A DNA stretch of 13,504 bases from an uncultured Campylobacter sp. GTDB taxonomy: Bacteria; Campylobacterota; Campylobacteria; Campylobacterales; Campylobacteraceae. Positions 7,808 through 12,695 of this stretch are shown one piece after another; the stretch's first letter is position 1, and each line of letters starts with the position of its first letter. The stretch is taken from NCBI GenBank assembly GCA_900772495.1, contig CAAHEJ010000048.1:1-13504 (forward strand), in the 5' to 3' direction. A model generated the notes under the pieces. The model was given only the letters and a program-made list of their open reading frames with translations. It searched no databases and had not been told where the DNA came from. Both the position numbers and the translations under genes were made by a program.

Positions 7808-8242
7808 CTAAACATTTATCTTAAAAAGCGAATTAAAATTCACCTTCGTGTTTTTATAAGCATTATCCGTTCCACTTCCCTCGTCAAACAAAGCATTCAC
7901 AAGCCCGTCAAAGTAGTTTTTCACAACAAGCACGAGTTTTGCATACTCTTTGTTTTTTTCTTGCAAAACTTTGAGTTTCTTTTTGAATTCGCTCAGCTGT
8001 TCTTTGTCTTTATCTGTAAGAATTTGGGCAAGATTTTTTTTGCCTCCATCGCTCAGTCTTATCAAATCATCATCAAGGCATTTTTTTGTGCTTTGAAATT
8101 CCTTGATAAGCTCCGTTTTTTGTTGCACGCTTTGTTCTACACTAGCGTGCTTGGCGGCTTTAATGTTGGCTATATCCTCTTGTGTCAAAGCGATGAGCTT
8201 GTCTAAAATAGCTATGCTCTGGCTTAAATGGTGTTCTATCAT
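7808..8242 (-). CDS. flgN: Flagellar export chaperone FlgN
   Basis: A 144-residue, highly helical, charged protein with heptad-like stretches (SQSIAILDKLIALTQEDIAN; EFKKKLKVLQEKNKEYAKLV) and the NYFDGLVNALF segment typical of the FlgN family. FlgN binds the C-terminal helices of FlgK (and FlgL) and guides them to the export gate. Sequence alone is weak, but position directly before flgK and after flgM makes the call firm. Start: the frame opens further up at a TTG (8260), but AAAGGGA lies just before the ATG at 8242, inside the extra six codons, so 8242 is the real start. The gap to flgM is 39 bases. Confidence 0.88.
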   Translation of the reverse strand: MIEHHLSQSIAILDKLIALTQEDIANIKAAKHASVEQSVQQKTELIKEFQSTKKCLDDDLIRLSDGGKKNLAQILTDKDKEQLSEFKKKLKVLQEKNKEYAKLVLVVKNYFDGLVNALFDEGSGTDNAYKNTKVNFNSLFKINV

Positions 8243-8281
8243 TTGTCCCTTTCTAGTCAAACAAACTAAAAAGGAAAAAAT

Positions 8282-8482
8282 TTAGAGTAAAGCGTCCGTG
8301 ATAGCCTCAGCAGTGGCTCTTGTGTTGAGTTTATACTCGCCTTTTTGTATCTGCTCAGCTATTTGAGAGAGCTTTTTCTCCTCCATTTTTCCTGTTTCGT
8401 TTGCTTTATTTGCCTTATTTTCTTGGTCGATTGTCTTTGGAGCAACATTGGCTACGAAACTTTGTGTTACAGGGTTTATCAT
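8282..8482 (-). CDS. flgM: Anti-sigma28 factor FlgM
   Basis: A 66-residue protein, the usual length for Campylobacter FlgM (about 65). The C-terminal sigma-binding core (38-66) fits the family pattern: LSQIAEQIQKGEYKLNTRAT then AEAITDALL. The N-terminal half is polar and probably unfolded, as expected of a protein secreted through the flagellar channel. FlgM holds sigma28 (FliA) inactive until the hook is complete. The start has an ideal AGGAGG site (8491-8496) and lies downstream of a candidate sigma28 promoter, which would give negative feedback as in other systems. It is followed by flgN. Confidence 0.93.
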   Translation of the reverse strand: MINPVTQSFVANVAPKTIDQENKANKANETGKMEEKKLSQIAEQIQKGEYKLNTRATAEAITDALL

Positions 8483-8526
8483 AACAAATCCTCCTTTGCT
8501 ATACGCTTTTTTCCTTTTACGAACCT

Positions 8527-8552
8527 AAATCGACAAAAAGCAAAAAAAGTTA
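8527..8552 (-). promoter_or_regulatory. Candidate sigma28 (FliA) promoter upstream of flgM
   Basis: Minus-strand TAAC (8549-8552), 16 bases, then CGATTT (8527-8532). The Campylobacter sigma28 -10 element is close to CGATWT, and the -35 is a TAAA-like box about 15-16 bases upstream. The -10 is a full match and the -35 is partial; the -35 overlaps the flgJ stop codon. The site would let flgM be made from its own late promoter besides read-through from flgI. Confidence 0.5.
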
Positions 8553-8936
8553 AGACTTTTCTTTTAAAAAATTAAACAATAATTCAGAAAAGCCCATACC
8601 ACCGCTGAGTGCCTTACTTATAGCGTCATTATACATTGAGCTATAAATTTCATCACTCGCATCTTTACCAAAAAGCGACACCTTGTTTTTAAGCGAAATG
8701 TCAAGCACGGACTTTATCAAAAACGCTTCAAACTCGTCCGTTTGCTCTCTCAAAGCCGCATCAAATTCAGCTTCGCTTTTATATCCTTTGTTTGGTTGAT
8801 TTAAAGCATTAACACTGCCGTTAAATTTGGCTTTTGCGTAGTTTCGTGCCGCGTCAAAGCTAGATACATTGCTTGCCACTCTATCAAACAACGCGCTGTT
8901 AGCGTGATAGTTCATCATATACGAATCAATCTTCAT
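8550..8936 (-). CDS. flgJ: Flagellar rod-assembly protein FlgJ, rod domain only
   Basis: A 128-residue protein matching only the N-terminal rod-scaffold domain of FlgJ: EFEAFLIKSVLDISLKNKVS, then DEIYSSMYNDAISKALSGGM and GFSELLFNFL. The C-terminal glucosaminidase domain of the ~313-residue enterobacterial FlgJ is absent. This is normal in epsilonproteobacteria, where another lytic enzyme must open the cell wall for the rod. The ATG at 8936 shares its A with the flgI stop (TGATG), and AGAGGTGAT upstream is a good ribosome site. A TTG one codon earlier is unlikely to be used. The stop overlaps the -35 of the flgM promoter candidate. Confidence 0.9.
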   Translation of the reverse strand: MKIDSYMMNYHANSALFDRVASNVSSFDAARNYAKAKFNGSVNALNQPNKGYKSEAEFDAALREQTDEFEAFLIKSVLDISLKNKVSLFGKDASDEIYSSMYNDAISKALSGGMGFSELLFNFLKEKS

Positions 8937-9985
8937 CAAATCACCTCTAATTCAGCATTTATCGCCCCAGCGCGTTTTAAATTCTGCATTATGGCGATAA
9001 TATCTGTTGGCGAGGCTCCGAGCTTGTTAAGCATTCTCGCGACATTTGCAACCGTTGTCTTGCCACCGTCTATTCGCAAGGTGTTTGAATTCGTATCGAT
9101 AACTCCGCCATCTTTCATATCAAATTCATTTCGTGCGCTTGTGGTTTGATTGTTTGGCGAGATTTTTATGGTAATGTCTTTGTGAGTGATTAAAATCGGC
9201 TCCACTTCTACATCAACGCCTGCTATCACCGTGCCTGTGCGCTCATCGATGATAACTTTGTTTTCGGGAACAAAGTCGATATTTTGCTCCAAAACTCGCG
9301 CCATAAATTCAACCGATGACATATCATCGGGCTTGTTGAGCTGAATGGTGCGCGAATCCAAAGCTATAGCCACTTCGCCGTCAAATGCGTTATTTAGAGT
9401 TGTTTCGATACTATTTGCCGTTTTAAAGCTCGCTATTTTGAGACTCAAAGTGAGGCTGTCATTTTGAGCGAAATTTTGCGGAATTTCGCGCTCAACATTT
9501 GCCCCAGCGATGATAGATGCGCTTGTGGAGTGATTGCCCCCACGCCCTCCTGCGCCACCTGTAATACCGCCTGTTGAAACAACGCCTTGCGCGATAGCGT
9601 AAATTTCGCCGTCAATCGCACGCAAAGGCGTAAGCAAAAGTGTCCCACCTTGTAAAGATTTGGCATCGCCCATTGATGAAACGGTTATGTCAAGCTTGTC
9701 GCCACTTTTGGCAAAGGCGGGCAACTTTGCCGTTACCATTACCGCGGCGGTGTTTTTGGACTTTATATCATCGGCATTGACTTTGATATTCATACCTTGA
9801 AGCAAATTTGCTATGGATTGAATGGTAAATTTGGAGTTTGAGCCATCACCACTGCCGTTAAGCCCGACAACTAAGCCATATCCTATGAGTTGGTTATCTC
9901 TAACGCCTACGGTGTTGGTTAAATCCTTTATTTGTATCCCAAAAAGACACGCGTTCAAAGCCACGAGTGTAATTAAAATTTTCAT
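8936..9985 (-). CDS. flgI: Flagellar P-ring protein FlgI
   Basis: FlgI forms the periplasmic P ring around the rod. The 349 residues match the family (~348 in C. jejuni). A Sec signal peptide MKILITLVALNACLFG precedes the conserved mature start IQIKDLTNTVGVRDNQLIGY then GLVVGLNGSGD. Other family blocks are GMNIKVNADDIKSKNTAAVM, the PLRAIDGEIYAIAQG segment and the Gly-rich TGGITGGAGGRGGN. Start choice: the frame is open for 20 more codons upstream, but the ATG at 9985 follows AGGAAGAG, begins the signal peptide, and lies inside the transcript from the sigma54 promoter; the upstream codons would precede or overlap that promoter. First gene of the flagellar operon. Confidence 0.96.
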   Translation of the reverse strand: MKILITLVALNACLFGIQIKDLTNTVGVRDNQLIGYGLVVGLNGSGDGSNSKFTIQSIANLLQGMNIKVNADDIKSKNTAAVMVTAKLPAFAKSGDKLDITVSSMGDAKSLQGGTLLLTPLRAIDGEIYAIAQGVVSTGGITGGAGGRGGNHSTSASIIAGANVEREIPQNFAQNDSLTLSLKIASFKTANSIETTLNNAFDGEVAIALDSRTIQLNKPDDMSSVEFMARVLEQNIDFVPENKVIIDERTGTVIAGVDVEVEPILITHKDITIKISPNNQTTSARNEFDMKDGGVIDTNSNTLRIDGGKTTVANVARMLNKLGASPTDIIAIMQNLKRAGAINAELEVI

Positions 9986-10022
9986 CGACTCTTCCTTTAA
10001 TCCTAAGTCTTTGACAATACAA

Positions 10023-10036
10023 GCAAAATGCGTTCC
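10023..10036 (-). promoter_or_regulatory. Sigma54 (RpoN) promoter of flgI operon
   Basis: Minus-strand TTGGAACGCATTTTGCTT has the invariant GG (-24, 10035-10036) and GC (-12, 10023-10024) separated by exactly 10 bases, matching the consensus TGGcac-N5-TTGCw. Transcription would start near 10011, giving a leader of about 26 bases to the flgI ATG. In Campylobacter, RpoN with FlgR/FlgS drives rod and hook genes, which fits. Confidence 0.85.
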
Positions 10037-10128
10037 AAAAATCAAATTGATTGATAATTTTATGTTTTTTGATTTTCATTAAACTTTTTAAAGTAGCATT
10101 ATGAAAACTTTTTGGAAAAGGATAGATG

Positions 10129-10767
10129 ATGAAAATTCTCAAAAAATTCACGCGAATTTGGCTTTTGGTAGCTTTTTTAGCGAGTTTGGCTGTGGCTAAT
10201 GATAAATTTCAAGCCCTTGAAGTGCCATTAAAAAACGAGCAAAATTCGGTTATTGAAACCTTTTCGTTTTGGTGTGGAGGCTGTTATTATCATCATCAGC
10301 TTGGCACTTTGGCAAAGATTAAAGAGAAATTGCCAAATTTAAAATACAAGGTGTATCCTTTCACCGATGTGCAATTTGGCGAGGAATTTGGCAGGCTTTA
10401 TGCGTATGCGCAAAGCAAAGACGAGGCGGCTGGGCTTGATGGAACACAACGCGATTCGGCGATGTATAAGCTTGCTGATGTGTATTTTGTGGCACTTTTT
10501 AAACGCAAACAAAACTTTACTAGCTCGCAAAATTTCATTAAACTTGGGCTTAAAACGCTTGATATAAGCCAAAAAGAGCTTGACAACTTCATTGCAAGCC
10601 CGAAAGGAAAGCAAATTTACGCCGAGTATGATAAAGCAAATATCATTACCAAAGCCTATGGAGGCACGCCATCTTTTTCAGTAAATGGCAAATACTTCAT
10701 CATAATGCAAAATATCCACGGGCTTGATGAAATGGTCGAGGTTATCAAGGACGCAAGCAAGAAATAA
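10129..10767 (+). CDS. Periplasmic DsbA-like thioredoxin-fold protein with CGGC site
   Basis: A 212-residue exported protein of the DsbA family. N-terminal signal peptide: KILKKFTRIWLLVAFLASLA, cleaved probably before NDKFQ. The redox motif is Cys49-Gly-Gly-Cys52 in ETFSFWCGGCYYHHQ, where most DsbA proteins have CPxC. The cis-proline loop is GGTPSF (Pro181), with Thr before Pro. These mark a thiol-disulfide oxidoreductase of the periplasm, but CGGC could shift its redox potential or partner. Start: AAGGA (10118-10122) is 6 bases from the ATG at 10129 and only 3 from the ATG at 10126, so 10129 is preferred. It is divergent from flgI and convergent with dsbB. A promoter is not clear; GATAAT (10053-10058) is one weak candidate. 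Confidence 0.85.
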   Translation: MKILKKFTRIWLLVAFLASLAVANDKFQALEVPLKNEQNSVIETFSFWCGGCYYHHQLGTLAKIKEKLPNLKYKVYPFTDVQFGEEFGRLYAYAQSKDEAAGLDGTQRDSAMYKLADVYFVALFKRKQNFTSSQNFIKLGLKTLDISQKELDNFIASPKGKQIYAEYDKANIITKAYGGTPSFSVNGKYFIIMQNIHGLDEMVEVIKDASKK

Positions 10768-10827
10768 TGCCTAAATTCAAGCCTTTTGTATAAAAATTTA
10801 AATATGCTCTAAAAAAATTTAGCGTGT

Positions 10828-10864
10828 CGTGTGAAAATTTAAATTTGCTCTAAATTCTCACACG
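10828..10864. terminator. Probable bidirectional terminator between convergent dsb genes
   Basis: CGTGTGAAAATTTA (10828-10841) pairs with TAAATTCTCACACG (10851-10864) at 13 of 14 positions around a 9-base loop. T/A-rich runs flank it on both sides (aaaaaaattt before, aaatttt after). It sits about 60 bases past the end of the CGGC gene and 110 past the end of dsbB, fitting a shared terminator. Neither side has a perfect T-run. Confidence 0.5.
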
Positions 10865-10888
10865 AAATTTTCGCACGCAAAAATGGCA

Positions 10889-10953
10889 CTAAAAATTCAA
10901 GCGCACGCGTAAAATTTAAACGCATTAAAAATTCAAGTGTTAAAAATTCACGC
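10889..10953 (+). repeat. Three tandem-like copies of TAAAAATTCAmGC
   Basis: Three copies lie within 65 bases: CTAAAAATTCAAGCGC, TTAAAAATTCAAGTGT and TTAAAAATTCACGC, spaced 37 and 13 bases apart. The core AAATTCAAG also occurs elsewhere in this window (see findings). The 10768-10973 gap holds this repeat and the hairpin at 10828-10864, and no gene. Confidence 0.5.
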
Positions 10954-10973
10954 AAATGCTCAATTTAAGCCTT

Positions 10974-11633
10974 TTACGCTAAAATTTTTCGTCCTAGCCA
11001 CGAAAGAAACATTACGCTCAAAGCCACAAGGCACACCGCAAAGGCGAGCAAGCAGCACTCAGCCATATTGCCAAATTGCGCGCTTGGCACGAGATACCAG
11101 CCATCAGCGTAAAGCTCCACGAGCCATTTTTGAAAGCCTTCAAGCACCAAATCGCTAGGCGGCGTAGAGTAGTCAAACCCGCAGTCGCCTGTGGGCGCGA
11201 AAAGGCTAGGAAACCACTTATCAAGCGGCAAACCAAAGTCAAAGCTAGGCACTGTCGAGCAGCCTTGCACGCCAAATATCGCATCTTCGCTGTGTGCGGC
11301 GTGATGAATGCCGTTTAGCTTCACGCTAAACATTACCCCGCGAACAGCTCCAAAAAAGGCTAGCGCGTAAGCGATGAGCTTTAAAATAGTGTTTTGCGGC
11401 TTAAAAAGCGCGATGATACCGCCCAAAGCCATCACCAAAAAGGCATAACGAATATACACGCACTGCTCGCAAGGGCGCATAAAGGCGTATTCTTGGAAAA
11501 CAAAATGCGCCACAAACACAAGCGCCACGCACACAAAAACCATCAAAGCCCACAAAAATCGCTTGTCCTGCCAGCACGCAAGCGTATTTGTGGCACGCAA
11601 AAGCAAGGATTGATTTGAATTCATTTTAGACAT
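10974..11633 (-). CDS. dsbB: Disulfide bond formation protein DsbB/DsbI family
   Basis: An inner-membrane thiol oxidase that re-oxidises a DsbA partner and passes electrons to quinone. The 219 residues fit the DsbI-type branch (~220), longer than E. coli DsbB (176). Four membrane segments are visible, near 27-46, 59-77, 82-103 and 189-213. The first periplasmic loop holds Cys55 and Cys58 in RPCEQCVYIRY, the family motif. The second, long loop holds Cys125 (VQGCSTVPSF) and Cys151 (GDCGFDYS). The ATG at 11633 has AGGAAAGG upstream. It follows dsbA in the same direction with a 61-base gap that contains a hairpin. The neighbouring assT suggests it serves AssT maturation. Confidence 0.9.
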   Translation of the reverse strand: MSKMNSNQSLLLRATNTLACWQDKRFLWALMVFVCVALVFVAHFVFQEYAFMRPCEQCVYIRYAFLVMALGGIIALFKPQNTILKLIAYALAFFGAVRGVMFSVKLNGIHHAAHSEDAIFGVQGCSTVPSFDFGLPLDKWFPSLFAPTGDCGFDYSTPPSDLVLEGFQKWLVELYADGWYLVPSAQFGNMAECCLLAFAVCLVALSVMFLSWLGRKILA

Positions 11634-11652
11634 TTTTTACCTTTCCTACAGG

Positions 11653-11686
11653 GCTGAATTTAGACGAAAATCAGCCTAAATTCAGC
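11653..11686 (-). promoter_or_regulatory. Intercistronic hairpin between dsbA and dsbB
   Basis: GCTGAATTTAG (11653-11663) and CTAAATTCAGC (11676-11686) form a perfect 11-bp stem with a 12-base loop. On the minus strand no U-run follows (ccctgtagg), so it is not a classical terminator. It may stabilise the dsbA 3' end or lower dsbB expression. The dsbB ribosome site follows it immediately. Confidence 0.5.
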
Positions 11687-11694
11687 GAATTTTG

Positions 11695-12363
11695 CTATTT
11701 TTTCAGCAAAAATTTGATTTTAGCTTCCAAATCCTGCATTGAAGTGATGGCTTGGGTTTTGATGAGATACTTGCCATTGACGACAAAGGCAGGCACGCCT
11801 TGCACCTTTGCCACTTCGTAGCTTACTTCCCACTCTTTGAGTGTGTCTTGGACGGCTTTATCGCCTAGCGCTGCTTCATAATCAGCCTTGCTGATACCTG
11901 TGGCGTTTAAGCCTGTTTGCAAAAAGCTCTCAGGGTCCTTGCCGTTGCCCCAGCGGTTTTTCTTAGCGTGATACTCTTCAAAGTAAGCACTTTCAGCCTT
12001 GTGAAAGGCAGAGTTGCTATCAAGGCTCGAAATTTTCGCCTTTGCGTCCTTTGCCATAGCCACTGCAAGCACTTGGCTTGCGATTTTACCATAATCGCCC
12101 TTTTGCTCTAAATGATAAGGCTTGAACGCCACGCTTTTTGGTAGAGCTTTGATGAGTGTGGGCGTGATTTTTGTGTATTTGTAGCAAAACGGACAAGCGT
12201 AGCTATACACTTCTATCACGGTGTTTTGGGCGTTGGGAATAGGATTTTGAAGCACTTCATAATCCACGCCTTGCGTAGGCTCTGCATTTGCAAGGCTGAA
12301 AGCCGCTGCAAGTGCGGTAAAAGCGCACAAAAATTTGCGCCAGAGTTTTGTTGAGATTTGCAT
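11695..12363 (-). CDS. dsbA: Thiol:disulfide interchange protein DsbA/DsbL, CPFC site
   Basis: A 222-residue periplasmic oxidase that introduces disulfides into exported proteins. Signal peptide MQISTKLWRKFLCAFTALAA...SLANA, with cleavage probably after Ala27. Active site Cys57-Pro-Phe-Cys60 in VYSYACPFCYKYTK; cis-Pro191 in VQGVPAFVVNGKY. Overall order (thioredoxin strand, helical insert, cis-Pro strand, C-terminal helix) is normal. Upstream AAGGAG and a consensus -10 box support the start. It precedes dsbB and diverges from assT, the arrangement of the DsbL-DsbI-AssT group in which the Dsb pair makes the AssT disulfide. Assignment to that subgroup rests on context. Confidence 0.93.
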   Translation of the reverse strand: MQISTKLWRKFLCAFTALAAAFSLANAEPTQGVDYEVLQNPIPNAQNTVIEVYSYACPFCYKYTKITPTLIKALPKSVAFKPYHLEQKGDYGKIASQVLAVAMAKDAKAKISSLDSNSAFHKAESAYFEEYHAKKNRWGNGKDPESFLQTGLNATGISKADYEAALGDKAVQDTLKEWEVSYEVAKVQGVPAFVVNGKYLIKTQAITSMQDLEAKIKFLLKK

Positions 12364-12395
12364 TGTCTGCTCCTTAAATGTGAAATTACAAAAAA

Positions 12396-12401
12396 ATTAT
12401 A
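12396..12401 (-). promoter_or_regulatory. Sigma70 -10 box of dsbA-dsbB
   Basis: Minus-strand TTGGTGTATAAT contains a perfect TATAAT with TG(G)TG just upstream. It lies 33-38 bases before the dsbA ATG, with an AT-rich leader and AAGGAG between. No clear -35, as is usual in Campylobacter. Confidence 0.7.
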
Positions 12402-12451
12402 CACCAAATCAATAACAATTTCATAATACAAGCATAATTTTAATTCACATT

Positions 12452-12505
12452 TCAACAAACAAGCATATAGCCCTCGCCTGATACATTGACGATGAAGTCC
12501 TTGTT
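12452..12505 (-). pseudogene. Possible 3' remnant of an OmpR-type response regulator gene
   Basis: Within an otherwise very AT-rich spacer, a short island reads on the minus strand as NKDFIVNVSGEGYMLVC followed by TGA, and is preceded in frame by TAA. The segment IVNVSGEGYMLV resembles the last beta-hairpin of winged-helix response regulators (consensus about IxTVRGxGYxL). Only 17 codons remain, so chance cannot be excluded. It would be the end of a gene deleted upstream of dsbA. The rest of the 12364-12695 gap holds the promoters listed and AT-rich DNA without genes. Confidence 0.3.
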
Positions 12506-12627
12506 TTAAAGCACTTGCTTGACATATAAAATTTTTTAAATTTTCTCACATAAAAAGGCTAAAAATTTCAAAAAAAATTCACAAATTTTGGAATTTTTCA
12601 AAAAATTTTTAAAAATTTTATACTTTG

Positions 12628-12657
12628 TTATACAAAAGTTATATTTTTGTTGTATAA
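12628..12657. promoter_or_regulatory. Inverted repeat over the assT promoter, candidate operator
   Basis: TTATACAA (12628-12635) and TTGTATAA (12650-12657) are perfect 8-bp inverted arms with a 14-base spacer. The arm centres are 22 bases apart, about two helical turns. The right arm covers five of the six -10 bases, so a dimeric regulator bound here would block RNA polymerase. The regulator is unknown. Confidence 0.45.
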
Positions 12658-12658
12658 T
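12653..12658 (+). promoter_or_regulatory. Sigma70 -10 box of assT
   Basis: TTTTTGTTGTATAATGT holds a perfect TATAAT with a T-rich upstream tract and TTGT just before it. It is 37 bases upstream of the assT ATG, with no clear TTGACA at the -35 distance. Confidence 0.7.
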
Positions 12659-12695
12659 GTAAGCCTAACCAAATCAAAACAAAAGGAGGTTCATT

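Noticed and set aside
8243..8260. TTG start for flgN six codons upstream.
   Set aside because: The AAAGGGA ribosome site lies within these codons, directly before the ATG at 8242.
9985..10045. Longer flgI start 20 codons upstream.
   Set aside because: It would put the start beyond the sigma54 promoter, and the signal peptide and ribosome site both point to 9985.
10889..10953. Repeated TAAAAATTCA units as a CRISPR array.
   Set aside because: Units are too short, the spacing is uneven (37 and 13 bases), and there are no cas genes.
12216..12458. 80-codon frame on the minus strand over the dsbA start.
   Set aside because: Out of frame with dsbA, crosses its promoter and shows no protein-like sequence; a shadow frame.
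1371..12486. 11-mer GCCTGATACAT present at 1371 and 12476.
   Set aside because: A few shared 11-mers are expected by chance in a window this size, and the flanks differ.
12515..12530. TTGACA-like box (CTTGACATATAAAA) as an assT -35.
   Set aside because: No -10 hexamer lies 16-18 bases downstream; the TATAAT at 12653 is over 120 bases away.
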